In this document: piece by piece, positions 53,490 to 64,000 of the stretch
Layout of the letters: every line of letters begins with the position of its first letter
Numbering within the stretch: position 1 is the stretch's first letter
Assembly: GCF_029784165.1 (NCBI RefSeq)
Contig: NC_073696.1
Location: forward strand, 172,970,912 to 173,034,911
Direction: 5' to 3'
From: Wyeomyia smithii
Lineage: Eukaryota; Arthropoda; Insecta; Diptera; Culicidae
DNA length: 64,000 nt
Position numbers and translations under genes: made by a program
Notes under the pieces: model-generated
What the model saw: only the letters and a program-made list of their open reading frames with translations
Databases searched by the model: none
Told to the model about the DNA's origin: nothing

Positions 53490-54275
53490 TTCCACGGTTT
53501 GTACGTTTGTCGACCTCCGACAATATTTTGGGTTGTAAAATAGCGACTTCCGGTGACTGGAAAACTGCCGAAAATGACCAAATACCACCTAATATGGGCG
53601 TTTTTTTAACCAGGCTGACGCTCAGAGGCCAGAAATTGTCTCCAAATGCCAGTTTGAAATCCAAGATGGCGGCTCCGGTTTCTGAAAAATAGCGACAAAT
53701 GACCAAATATGGGTATTTCCGCGATTGTTATGATGCACTGAAGCCACAAATCGACCTCAGACAACATTTTGAATTGTGAGATGGCGACTTCCAGTGACTG
53801 GAAAAGAGACGAAAATGACCAAATACCACCTAATATGGATGTTTCTTTAACCAGAATAACGCTCAGAGGCCAGAAATTGTCTCCGAATACCATTTTGAAA
53901 TCAAAGATGGCGACTTCCGGTTTCTAAGAAACAGTGAGATATGACCAAATACCACCCAATATGGGTATTTCTGAAATCGTGATGATGCACTGAAACCACA
54001 AATCGACCTCAGACAACATTTTGAATTGTAAAATGGCGACTTTTGGTGACTGGAAAACTGCCGAAAATGACCCAAAAACAACCAAATATGGGTGTTTCTT
54101 TGACCAGAATGATGCTCAGAGGCCAGAAATTGTCTCCAAATGCCATTTCGAAATCCAATATGGCGACTCCGGTTACTAAACAACAGTGGCAGAAGACCAA
54201 ATAACACTCATTATGGGTATTTCCGGGATTGTTATGATGCACTGAAGCTACAAATCGACCTCAGATAACATTACG
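53490..54275. repeat. ~125-bp minisatellite array with dimeric pattern
   Basis: GATGGCGACTTCCGG-type words occur near 53535, 53661, 53778, 53902, 54030 and 54157, spaced 117-128 bp. Alternate units end in GTGACTGGAAAA or GTTTCTGAAAA/GGTTACTAAA, giving a ~250-bp higher-order repeat. ORFs here are periodic artefacts. Confidence 0.88.
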
Positions 54276-54567
54276 AATTGGGTTGTTTAGCTATTCAAAG
54301 ATTTCCGATTTGTATATATCTATCCATCTGAAAGAGTGTAATTTTCTGAGCAAAACGTGATTTTTTAAAACCTTATATCATTATCCTTCGATTTTTAAAT
54401 GAAGAATTAAAATTCGCTCCAAATCGCTACAATGACAGTCGGTATATGGGCGAATTGTCATCGTAGCGATATCGAGCAGATTTCGAGCAGTTTTAAATCT
54501 TGATTCAAAAAGCGAAGGACAACGATAGAAAAATTTTTTAAATCACGTTTTACTCAGGAAAAGCAGA
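54276..54567. mobile_element. MITE family M1, copy 3, inside the minisatellite
   Basis: It starts AATTGGGTTGTTTAGC and includes the internal hairpin (CGCTACAATGACAGTC); the right terminus is lost at about 54567, where minisatellite sequence resumes. Confidence 0.78.
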
Positions 54568-54651
54568 TTTTAAAAATAACGACTTCCGGTGAATGGGAAA
54601 CTGCCGAAAATGACCAAGTACCACCCAATATGAGTATTTCTTGGTATTTTC

Positions 54652-54912
54652 TGTGGTCCCCGTGGCTCTGTGCTTAGCGATGTCGGTCGGCTAGCTCTCC
54701 CACACGGTTGTGATATCGGGTTCGATTTCCGATCGAGTCGAGGATCTTTCCGAGCTGGAAATTTTCTCGACTCAGCACTGGGGCACGGTGTATTGTTGTA
54801 CTTATCCTACACATACAAAATGAGCCAAAAACAATATCGATAACGAATTCTCTCAACTAATCTAGTTAATCGAGACCGCTATTAGCCCCAAGGCTGAGCG
54901 TGCGATATTGTA
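54652..54912 (+). mobile_element. SINE family S1, copy in minisatellite array
   Basis: Full-length S1 with the tRNA-like head (CCCCGTGGCTCTGTG, GGTTCGATTTCC), body and GCGTGCGATATTGT tail. It lies between minisatellite words GAGTATTTCTTG and GGGTATTTCTTC, which probably represent its target duplication. Confidence 0.88.
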
Positions 54913-55505
54913 GTATGGGTATTTCTTCAACCGGCCGATTTCCATCCAATATGAGATGCTTCGATAACGGAATGATACACAGGAGCTAGAATCGACCACA
55001 GACACCATTTTGAATTCTAAGATGGTGGCTTCCGGTTTCTGTAAAACAGCCGAAAATGACTAAATAACACCTATTATTGGTGTTTCTACCAGAATGACGC
55101 TCAGGAGCCAGAAATTGTCTCCAAACTTCCGGTTTCTGTAAAATAGCCGAAAGGGACCAAACACCACCCAATATGAGTGTTTCTTTAACCAGAATGATGC
55201 ATGGGGCTAAAAATTGACCTCAGACACCATTTTGAATTGTAAGATGGCAACTTCTTAGAAACAGCCGAATACTACTGCATATGAATATTTCCGTAATCGA
55301 AATAATGTATAGAAGCCAAGCATTGACCCTGGACACCATCTTGAATTCGAAGATGATCACTTTCAGTTTCTGGAAAACAACGAAAATAACTGAATACCAC
55401 CCACCAACCCCAAATACACATACCACCAATATGAGTGTTTTCGGAATATAGGTGATGTACTAAAGGCAAAAGTCGAGGATGTTGTCATTCCGATAAAAAC
55501 AATAA
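54913..55505. repeat. Minisatellite array, continuation
   Basis: More diverged ~125-bp units. The end GAGGATGTTGTCATTCCGAT matches 14020-14040 in the right arm of the giant inverted repeat, so this is another copy of the same composite repeat. Confidence 0.78.
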
Positions 55506-56361
55506 TTTAGAACGATATAAATAAATCGCAGGAAATCAATGAATTTGGAATGTTGAAAATTATTAAATTAAACACAAAAATAGGCGGGACGAAGTTTGCG
55601 GGTCAGATAGTAAATACATAAATATGCTGGTTAAAGCAAAGCTGCAAGTGATAAATACGAAGATTAGAACTCGAGAGCAAAAAATTCGGAGGGATAAAAA
55701 AAAAACAAAAAAATACTTTCAAAACGAAGAAAACTAAACATTAAATAATAGTTTTTGCATAACAGTTGTACGTTTGTTTTGTTAAATATCTTTTATGTAT
55801 AATATAATAAAGCTTTTAAACCAATTACAACACTATATGTGTCAATACTTAAATTGTTAAATTGATAGAACATTCAAGTGTTATCTAAGCTAAAAGTTGC
55901 ACAACAACCATATACGACTATTGACAACCATCGTGCGGTTTCTCCTTCTATCTTTTCACGAGGTAATTGAAATATTCATTTAATTGTACACTTCGTGGCC
56001 TGATTATTGAGCTTGAGCCGTCAAGGCCGCACATTTCGTAGTTGCTTCCCATGATGGATCTGAGCTAGTGAAGTTACAGAGGGAACCACGTATATAGCAA
56101 CTTGGAATTAGTTTACCATTTACACGTCGTGGCCTAATTATTTGAATATTTCTTCTTCGTGCCTCGATAAGCTACATGTATTATATTATCAATATTTAAC
56201 TCCCGGAATGGCGTTAGTTTTACATACAAACAATATACGCACGAAATCTGCAACATATTTTTTTCTGTGAAAGTATGAAATTGAGTCAACTAAATCTAAA
56301 ATTGAGTAAATTCAGTTTCGTGTGTGAGAATGTCACACGTCCACAGAAATTCAACAACAAT
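55506..56361. other. Unassigned sequence
   Basis: A short remnant of the giant-repeat family (to about 55560) is followed by AT-rich DNA with no gene that I can support. Confidence 0.3.
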
Positions 56362-57129
56362 GCACAGTGGTACAGTAAGGCAATGTAGGCGGACATGAGT
56401 TTTTCGATGCGATTTTGTGGTTTTAGAGTAAAATTTTTTTCTAAGAACTTGTTTCTTATATTTAGTCTATTTTTTATGTGCAGATGAAAATTAGGGTGGT
56501 CCTGAAATCGACTAAATGAAAAAACTAACTTTTTATTTGCATAAATAAATGTATACATTCATCGGCACAGTTGTGGATCAACCAATTTTAAGCAACTTTC
56601 GGTATTTCTTCACAATATTTGTTCTTTCAAATGATACCAAAAAATATTATTTATGTTTGCCCTAAACGTAGCCATCAATATATCAAAAGGGCCTATTTTT
56701 AAAATAGAAATAGTGAAAACTCTTCATCTGTACAATATATCGACAATGTTTTTTCGTCAAAATTGGCGTATTTTTGATTAAAGTTACCGAAGAAAACTTT
56801 GTTTTTAAATTTGAATTGAAAAAATAGAGCGAAAAGACTGTCTTTGGAAACCAAATTTCATGTCTACAAAAAAATTTTTTTACAGAGTTACTTAGAATTA
56901 GTTGGTCTACAAGTTTGCCAAAGAATGTTAACAATTATTTATGCAAATAAAAACAAGTTAGTTTGTTTTTATTTCGTTGATTTTAGGACCATCCTAATTT
57001 TCATTCGCACATAAATAGAGGACTATGTATAAGAAACAACTTTTTACAAAAACTATGGCTTTAAACCGCAAACCAAAATCGCAACGAAAAGCTTATGTCC
57101 GCCTCAATTGCCTTACTGTACCACTGTGC
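56362..57129. mobile_element. 768-bp inverted-repeat element
   Basis: GCACAGTGGTACAGTAAGGC pairs with GCCTTACTGTACCACTGTGC, and inverted similarity continues inward over ~150 bp (GGCGGACATGAG, TTTTCAT.CGCACAT, TTTATTTGCATAAATAA). AAT precedes and AAT follows. Non-coding; 83-108-aa frames across it have no domain. Confidence 0.82.
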
Positions 57130-57660
57130 AATGAGTTTAGTTACCTTTTTCACCACAAGAGGGGGTGTTCCCTGTCTGTCTTCACGGGAATATATGGGAA
57201 ATTCGAGAGTGAACTTTATTGTTATTTTAAGATATTTGGTTTGAATCAACTTCGTCTGTCAGACGGTTTAAACAATCATCATACGATTTCACTTCGTGAG
57301 AGAGCAGACTCAGACGTTTCCTTCGTTAGTTCATTTTCTCTCATGAATTGAATTCACGATAGCTGTACAAATCGATGAATCACTCTCTGCTGATTGAAGC
57401 AGAATGTGAATACGAAAGAGAACAATCGCCATACGTACCCCAGTCAGAATTTCATGGAACGCGAATCGGACCATCGGACCCATCTCTCTCAAAATTCATG
57501 CGGGTTGAACGAAATTCGCTCGAATTATGTGTTGGACGCTCTTTCTTTCGGTTTTTTTTTTTTAATAGGGGGGGTGGTTTGTAATGATTTATTTATGTAC
57601 TAAAATATCTATTCAGAATTAATATTGTGTGTTCTGTCACAAATGGTGACATTTCAACAC

Positions 57661-57662
<2 letters not shown>
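57130..57662. other. Unassigned sequence before the (TA)n tract
   Basis: CTCTTTCTTTCGGTTTTTT near 57540 repeats at 61595-61615, beyond the LINE's other end. It could be duplicated flank or coincidence. No gene is seen. Confidence 0.35.

Positions 57663-57755
<93 letters not shown>
57663..57755. repeat. (TA)n microsatellite, ~46 repeats
   Basis: An uninterrupted TA/AT dinucleotide tract of ~93 bp. It lies ~140 bp beyond the last recognisable codon of the LINE, at its 3' side. Confidence 0.97.
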
Positions 57756-57757
<2 letters not shown>

Positions 57758-57892
57758 ACGCTTTTTTCTATATTATTTAATGTTATTAGCTTTCGCAGTT
57801 AAGTTATTGTAATTGTAGGAAAATTATTAAACCTACTTGTCAAGAGAAAAAAAAAGGAATAAAACGAAACTTAAAATAAACTTAAAACTATC

Positions 57893-59169
57893 TTACTGAC
57901 TATAGAGTGAGCTAATCGTTGCAATTGAGGATTGCAACGATTTTTGTTCTAATGTTTCTACATTAGTGAGCCTATGTAGCTCATTCGTGCTAAACCAGGG
58001 AGGACACTTTAAAATCATTTTCAAAAGTTTATTCTGAATTCTTTGAAGTGTCTTCTTCCTGGTTGCACAACAGCTTGTCCAGATGGGAACTGCATATACC
58101 ATTGCTGGCCTAAAATTTGTTTGTAAATTAACAGTTTATTCTTGAGACAAAGTCTAGAATTCCTGTTGATAAGAGGATATAAACATTTGATATACTTATT
58201 GCACTTTGACTGAATATTTTCAATGTGCTCCTTGAAAGTAAGATTTTTATCATAAATAAGCCCTAAATATTTAACTTGATCAGACCAATTTAAGACCACA
58301 CCGTTCATCTTAATAACGTGGTTATTGGTGGGTTTGAGAAATGAAACTCCTGGCTTATGAGGAAAAATAATTAACTGTGTTTTAGAAGCATTAGGGGAAA
58401 TCTTCCATTTCTGCAAGTATGAAGAAAATATATCTAAACTTTTTTGTAGCCGACTGCATATAACACGAAGGCTTTTTCCTTTTGCGGAAATGCTTGTACC
58501 GTCACAAAACAGTGATTTTTCACAACCTGGTGGTAAATCAGGAAGATCAGAAGTAAAAATGTTATATAAGATTGGGCCCAAGATACTCCCCTGAGGCACA
58601 CCTGCTCTAACAGGCAATCTATTAGATTTACCATTTAGATAGTTAACCTGAAGAGTGCGGTCAGTTAAATAACTTTGTATCATTTTTGTGAGGTAAAGCG
58701 GAAAACTGAAATTTGCCATTTTAGCTATTAAACCTTTATGCCAAACACTGTCGAATGCCTTTTCTATGTCTAGAAGAGCAGCTCCAGTCGAATAGCCTTC
58801 AGATTTATTAGTTCGAATCATATTTGTTACTCTAAGTAACTGATGAGTAGTGGAATGCCCATGGCGAAAACCAAACTGTTCATTTGCAAAAATTGAGTTC
58901 TCATTAATATGTGTTATCATTCTATTAAGAATTATTCTTTCAAAAAGTTTGCTAATAGAGGAAAGTAAACTAATTGGTCGATAACTTGATGCCTCAGCCG
59001 GATTCTTTTCGGGTTTCAAAATTGGAGTGACTTTGGCATTTTTCCATTTCGTAGGAAAATGTGCTAGTGCAAAGCATCTGTTAAAAATTTTTACCAAGAA
59101 ATTTAAAGAGTTTTCGGGAAGTCTTTTGATGATAATATAGAAAACCCCATCATCTCCTGGTGCTTTCAT
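57893..59169 (-). pseudogene. LINE ORF2, reverse transcriptase part
   Basis: A 382-residue frame plus a 69-residue tail (57893-58102) in another phase. RT motifs: SYRPISLLSSISKLFERI (62-79), LLDIEKAFDSVWH (132-144) with the first catalytic Asp, and RAGVPQGSILGPILYNIF (188-205). The third motif reads LFCDGTSISAKG (220-231), where jockey elements have an ADD core. One of the two metal-binding aspartates is Gly, so polymerase activity should be lost. A frameshift near 58050-58100 separates the C-terminal WTSCCATRKKTLQRIQNKLL segment. Confidence 0.92.
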
Positions 59170-60490
59170 GTTTTTGATTTTTTTTTTCTGAGAATAGTTC
59201 GCACCTCATTCAAGTTTGTTTCCAATACCTCTTCGGAAAGAAATTCTTGGGTGGTGATCTGATCATACTTTTGGTTTACTTCATTTTCAATAGGACTTAC
59301 TACGTTCAAATTGGAGTTATGAACACTCTCAAACTGCCGAGCAAGTTTTTGAGATTTTTGTTCATTCGTTAGAAAAATGCAATCACCATCTTTAAGGACT
59401 GGAATGGGCTTCGAAGGTTTCTTAAGAACCTTCGAAAGTTTCCAGAAAGGTTTTGAATAAGGTTTTAGTTGTTCAACTTCTCTCATGAAATTCTCATTTC
59501 GCAAGAGAGTGAATCTATGTTTAATTTCCTTTTGTAATTCTAGAAAAATAATTTTCAAAGCAGGATCACGAGATCTTTGGTATTGACGTCTCCGTATGTT
59601 CTTCAAACGTATAAGAAGTTGAAGTTCACTGTCGATAATTGGTGCATTAAATTTCACTCGAGCCTTAGGAACTGATAAATTCCAGGCATTGAGAATTAAG
59701 CTACTAAAATTATCTAATGCTCTGTCAATGTCAGCACTATTTTGTAAAATAATATCATTATTCAAATTTTCTTCGATCGTAGAACGATATCTATCCCAAT
59801 TAGTCTTGTGATAATTTAACACAGATCTAGTGGGATTTAAAATAGTTTCATGAGAAATAGAAAATGTTATGGGAAGATGATCAGAATCAAAGTCAGCATG
59901 AGTTAATAAATCACTGCATGAATGACTTTGATTTGTTGGTACCAAATCAATTGTAGATGGATTCCTAATAGAAGAATAACATGTAGGACCATTTGGAAAT
60001 AAAACTGAATAAAATCCAGCCGAGCAATCATTAAACAATATTTTTCCATTGGAATTGCTTTGAGCATTATTCCAAGATCGATGTTTCGCATTAAAATCAC
60101 CGATGATTGAAAATTTAGATATATTTCTTGTGAGTTTTTGCAAATCTCCCTTGAAATAATTTTTTCGCTCACCAGTGCATTGAAAAGGCAAATACACTGC
60201 GACTATAAATAAAATGCCAATACTTGTTTCAGTTTCAATTCCCAAACTCTCGATAACTTTGGTTTCAAGATGGGGTAAGCACGATGTTTTATTCGACGGT
60301 GGATAACTATTGCAACTCCACCACCGGCAACATCAATTCTATCAAACCTATGAACTATATAATTTGGGTTCTTTTTTAGTTTAATATTTGTTTTTAAAAG
60401 CGTTTCAGTCACATTTGCAATATGCACATCGTGGACTGTTAAAAAATTGAAAAATTCACCCTCTTTCGCTTTAAAGAGCGAGCATTCCAA
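59166..60490 (-). pseudogene. LINE ORF2, apurinic-type endonuclease part
   Basis: Two overlapping frames, 60490-60203 and 60245-59166. The first has VTETLLK and GGGVAIVIHRR; the second has IIGDFNAKHRSWNN (47-60) and SDHLPITFSI (121-130). These are the catalytic signatures of LINE APE-type endonucleases, which nick target DNA. A frameshift near 60240 splits the domain. A second break lies in a 12-T homopolymer (59176-59187) just before the RT frame. Confidence 0.9.
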
Positions 60491-60669
60491 TTTAGAAAAT
60501 TTACAGCATTATTTAAAATCATTGCTGAATTTCAATTTCATAACAATATTAGTTGTAAATTTTATACCTTCTTGAACAGCCTGGTACATCGACTTACAGT
60601 TCAACAAAACGGACATTAGCTGCGGCATGGATTGTTGTAGGTATTCAATCTTTTCTGGAGTTGGACTAC

Positions 60670-61557
60670 CTAAATCAATACTGGCTGACTTTTCAGCACC
60701 AAACACGAATGGTTTGTTACTGTTTGAATTCGAAATATTACCTGTAAGGACACTGGCATATGAACAGCCTGGTGTTGCCTGAACAGGATTTTTTGAAATT
60801 TGTTAGCTGAATTTAAATTATTACCTACAGACACACCTGCTAATGAAAGTGCTGGTGATGCCTGAACAGTATTGAATGTCTTTTGTATACCCACATTGAC
60901 AAAAGGTTGCTTAGAATTCCTACGTTGTCTGGAAGCAATAATTTTTGACCTTACAGGACAATTAAAGAAATTAGATTTGTGATTTCCCCCACAATTTACA
61001 CATTTGAAACTATTAGGGGTCTCTTTCACGGGGCAGATATCTTTCGTGTGACTAGTGTCACCACAAATCATACATTTTGCTGCCATATTGCAGTTTCGAG
61101 TTCCATGACCATAGGCTTGACAAATCCGACATTGCGTAAGATTATGAATTCCTCCATGTCTCTTGAAATTTTCCCACTTTATTCGCACGTTGAATAAAAC
61201 ACGTGCCTTTTTCAAACATTTTAAATTATGTACTTTGGTACGATCAAAATGTACTAAGTAATTTTCCTGGTGTATTCCAGTTTGAAAAATTTTGGCATTT
61301 GCCTTTCGTTTCATCAAAATTACTTGGTTGGGGGCAAAACCAAGTGATTCTGACAAGCATTCTTTAATTTCCTCAATAGTTTGGTCATTTGAAAGACCTT
61401 TCAAAACAGCCTTAAACGGTCTCTCGTTTTTGGCATCAAAAGAATAAAATTTATACATCTTTTCAGTCAAATACTGTAAAAGATGTTTATGGCCATCAAA
61501 AGATTCGGCCAAAACACGAATTTCGCCTTGGCGGCCAATTTGAAAATTAACTTTCAC
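60670..61557 (-). CDS. LINE ORF1 nucleocapsid-like protein
   Basis: An uninterrupted 295-aa frame. An N-terminal domain (about 45-120, RPFKAVLKGLSNDQTIEEI) is typical of the region before the zinc knuckles in jockey ORF1 proteins. Three Cys-His knuckles follow: CRICQAYGHGTRNC (143-156), CMICGDTSHTKDIC (162-175) and CVNCGGNHKSNFFNC (186-200). The protein binds element RNA. The C-terminus after about 225 may be shifted, because the expected ORF1 end is longer in some relatives. Confidence 0.9.
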   Translation of the reverse strand: MKVNFQIGRQGEIRVLAESFDGHKHLLQYLTEKMYKFYSFDAKNERPFKAVLKGLSNDQTIEEIKECLSESLGFAPNQVILMKRKANAKIFQTGIHQENYLVHFDRTKVHNLKCLKKARVLFNVRIKWENFKRHGGIHNLTQCRICQAYGHGTRNCNMAAKCMICGDTSHTKDICPVKETPNSFKCVNCGGNHKSNFFNCPVRSKIIASRQRRNSKQPFVNVGIQKTFNTVQASPALSLAGVSVGNNLNSANKFQKILFRQHQAVHMPVSLQVIFRIQTVTNHSCLVLKSQPVLI

Positions 61558-61721
61558 ATCCGACAGAAATGATGAAAGTTCTGATCGAAATGCTTCTTTC
61601 TTTCGGTTTTTTCTGTCTTTCTCGCTTTGGCGCAGACCTTATTCTCACCGATAGCAAACGTCGCGCAAACAGATGCACGATTTATTGTATTGGTGTGTGT
61701 ATTGAACTCTTGTTTATTCCA

Positions 61722-62160
61722 CATCCCTGTCACGAACGTCATCCCCATACATTTTGCTTGAAGCCGTTTTTCTCTGGCTCTCTGGCTCGATTATCCATCA
61801 AAAGGCTGTCAGCGCTTGCGAAACAGCCGAATAAGCTCCGTCCATGCGAGATCAACTGTTGCTGCAAGTGGTGTGTAGGAATGCAAAAAGCGAAGAACGA
61901 CTGTTTTGTTTTAAACGTTCTATGGATTTTGTGCAGGACACAAATGGTCATGTTCAAACATGTTTCAACACGTTCTGGATAGCCCTAAATTCAATCTAGT
62001 TAGAAGCACGAAAAAAATCTGTACAGTAACACATGCGGCACAATGAACGGAGCTTATGATCATATATTCAACACTAGCGTCATCATCATCGGCGGCAGCT
62101 TCAGGAAACAGTTGCCATGACTCGGTCTGGTTTACTCTCATCGAAAGCAAACGTAGCGCA
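61722..62160 (+). repeat. Dispersed repeat copy 2 (pairs with 20-625)
   Basis: The same sequence as 20-625 without the nested MITE. It overlaps the LINE's 5' side, so part may be LINE 5' UTR on the - strand. Confidence 0.8.
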
Positions 62161-62640
62161 AACATTTTTTTATTTTCAATCGAGTTGTGATTGAAGTTTA
62201 ATTATTTCGTGTCGCGTTAAAAATTCGCGTGTTTAAAGTAAGAAAATACTGTCGCGGAGGGTTAAATAGTGTCGAAAGTGTTTATCCGGCTGCTGGCCAG
62301 TAGTGCGCGGTTTTTTGGTGCTAAGTTTTTTTGAATTCCAGCAGAGTGATAATTTGTTATTTTCCTGTGAATTTAATCGTGAAACTCATGAAGGTGAAGT
62401 GCGGGTGAACCGAGATAGTATGGAGAATCCAGCCAATTTGAAACGGAAGAATAGAAAAGTATGCTGGTTGGTGGGTGTGTTGTTCTGGTGTGGTGATTTA
62501 TAAGAAGACGAATAGTGTTGTGTCTCGCTGGGACTTAGATGAAAAAAATCGTCCTGCTGGTTAAGCGAATTCGTTTCGTAACCAACTGGAAGGACATTAT
62601 ACATTGCATAATTTCACTAATTTGACCGAAATTCTGGAAT
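62161..62640 (+). other. Leader-like sequence of unknown origin
   Basis: It lacks the AT-rich simple repeats of its surroundings. From 62420 ATGGAGAATCCAGCC opens a 27-codon frame (MENPANLKRKNRKV...) with a GTATGC donor-like site after codon 13. It could be the 5' region of another retrotransposon or a host first exon. Not decided. Confidence 0.3.
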
Positions 62641-62765
62641 CTAAATATTTTTACGTGGATTCCAGAATTTACTTGGCATTTTCAATCAAATTTTGAGATT
62701 TACGTGTTTTTTTGCGTGCTACGTTTCCCTTCCCGTAAAGCAACTTTCGGGTACTAAAGTTTTTC
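62641..62765. repeat. Decayed ACGCGG-type MITE fragment
   Basis: GTGGATTCCAGAATTTAC and CGTAAAGCAACTTTCGG resemble the unit and end of the elements at 1840 and 52836 after C-to-T and G-to-A decay. Confidence 0.5.
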
Positions 62766-62869
62766 AATGGTGGTATTCTCGGAATAACATTTTTACAATC
62801 GATGTGAAATGAAATAAAATGAAAATAAAGTTTTTATCGGTTTAGGGCAGAGAAAAACCCAAATGAATC

Positions 62870-64000
62870 CATCTAGTGGTTAGACCCAGCCTTTCTCTTT
62901 CGAACTTACTATTTTTTTAAATGTTGATAAAATAAAAAAATATTTTAAAAGAAATAAACAAATAGCAATAAAATAGAAAAAAAAACAAAAATATAAAATC
63001 GAAAATAGAAATTAAATAGATATAAATAAAAATATATAAGAAAAATGTATTAAAACAAAACAAATTGGCGTTTAGAGTTCAAGGTAAAAAAGTCAATATA
63101 CACTGATAAAATTTTTTTTTAAGTTTGACTGCGTTTACATCAAAGATATCTACACGACATAATTCTTTTTTAAATATGTTTTCTGACTCTTCTTATGAAT
63201 TTACTCGAACGATCTTATATATATTAAATCAAAAATTCACTAATGCAGTTGCTTTTATTGACATTATTCCTTTCGTTCCTGAGGTGCATCCGTACCCCAT
63301 TCGATATGTGTTTTTAAAACCAGGATGTCACCAATAAGCCAAAATCCGATCTCAAACACCATTCTAAATCCAGATGACTACTCCTGGTTGGCTGAATACG
63401 AACACGAGCCTAAAGTGACCGAATATTTTCTAATTTTGTGAGTTTTTCATGAACCGGGATAGTGCTCAGAGGCCGGGAATCAACTCGATACTTCATCCTG
63501 AAACCCGATTTCGTTTCTTCCGTTTCCTCAAAAATATCCTAAAATTGCTGAATACAATCCAAATACAATACAATATTCACTCTTTGGGCTGTATAATATT
63601 GATGTTGTATTTAATGTAGTAATTGAAGTATAAAATGTGAAGTTTGACGTAATTTTGTGCTAAAGAAACAGCGAAATAAAAAAATGACTACCAAATTCGA
63701 ATTATGTTGAGGCCACATATTCTGATCAATCAGTTTCGTTTCATTCCATAACTTTTAAACCACGCATCAAATTGTTATGGATTTTGTTACTTGTAAGTTT
63801 GAGAGGCGGAAAACGTATGCATGTAATTCTTCAATAATCAGGGTGGCAACCCGATCGGAATAGCCGAAAATTGGTTACAACCCGGGAAACCGGAAATACG
63901 CCATGTGATCAAATATATGATATGATCAAATTCCATAAGTTTACATATAACATTTTTGCCTTTCTCCTAGAAAGATATAGCAATCACTGCAAACTAAATG
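62870..64000 (-). repeat. Third copy of the giant inverted-repeat family (partial)
   Basis: ATCCATCTAGTGGTTAGACC (62868) matches the inner end of the arms. Minisatellite-like units follow at 63330-63560, then TATGTTGAGGCCACATAT (63703), and TTTGCCTTTCTCCTAGAAAG at 63955, the outer end. The copy is in pieces and internally deleted. Confidence 0.7.

Larger units (their letters stand above)
57840..61750 (-). mobile_element. Juan-like jockey-clade LINE, near full length
   Basis: Order on the - strand: ORF1 nucleocapsid (61557-60670), ORF2 endonuclease (60490-59166) and RT (59169-57893). ORF2 has at least three frameshifts and a mutated catalytic motif, so the element is dead. ORF1 is uninterrupted. 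Outer limits are approximate, as no target duplication was found. Juan is the common jockey-clade element of culicine mosquitoes; assignment rests on domain order and style. Confidence 0.88.

Noticed and set aside
53443..54242. Several 77-114-aa - strand frames
   Set aside because: They are periodic frames of the ~125-bp minisatellite, similar to each other for that reason.
57627..57812. Poly-Tyr-Ile peptide
   Set aside because: Translation of the (TA)n tract.

Overview
The window looks like mosquito DNA, most likely Aedes or a close culicine. It is AT-rich and packed with nested transposable elements. There are two recurring tRNA-derived SINE families, a Juan-like jockey-clade LINE, a Penelope-like element (PLE), many short inverted-repeat (MITE) elements and a dispersed ~125-bp minisatellite. 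The host gene is an arthropod Smad4 orthologue. Species assignment is inference from repeat content and gene structure.

The only host gene I can support is Medea (Smad4), the co-Smad of TGF-beta/BMP signalling, on the + strand. Eight coding exons between 45050 and 48010 give the MH1 domain, a long Q/S/P-rich linker and the MH2 domain. A likely first coding exon lies far upstream at 22459-22519: its donor phase matches the acceptor at 45050. If so, Medea has a ~22.5-kb intron 1 and everything from 22.5 to 45 kb is intronic transposon debris. The spliced CDS would be 2136 nt (711 aa).

Layout. 0-5.4 kb: repeat fragments and MITEs, including two 166-bp elements in opposite orientation. 5.4-15.4 kb: a giant imperfect inverted repeat (arms about 6193-8916 and 10903-15376) that has collected a SINE, PLE-derived insertions, a 991-bp TA-flanked element and a minisatellite array. 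17.4-21.2 kb: a DNA transposon with an intact DD34E transposase (360 aa) facing a degraded, spliced companion gene of unknown function. 21.75-22.52 kb: likely Medea promoter, 5' UTR and first exon. 22.5-45 kb: intron 1, with a PLE (RT plus GIY-YIG), three copies of a ~2-kb dispersed repeat, a 1.47-kb foldback, SINEs and a second LINE fragment. 45-48 kb: Medea exons. 48-50.6 kb: 3' UTR and downstream. 50-57.8 kb: MITEs, a minisatellite array and a (TA)n tract. 57.9-61.6 kb: Juan-like LINE on the - strand. 61.7-64 kb: a repeat matching the first 600 bases of the window, then another fragment of the inverted-repeat family.

The most interesting signal is the PLE family. Its terminal repeats carry a sequence matching a hammerhead ribozyme core in the sense direction of the element. 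Several insertion states coexist here: a near-complete copy with a 'snap-back' end, a solo terminal repeat, and a head-to-head pair with two opposed ribozyme motifs. Target-site duplications mark the boundaries, and paralogous unfilled sites confirm two of the insertion events in the window. The two-gene DD34E transposon is the second candidate for something little described.
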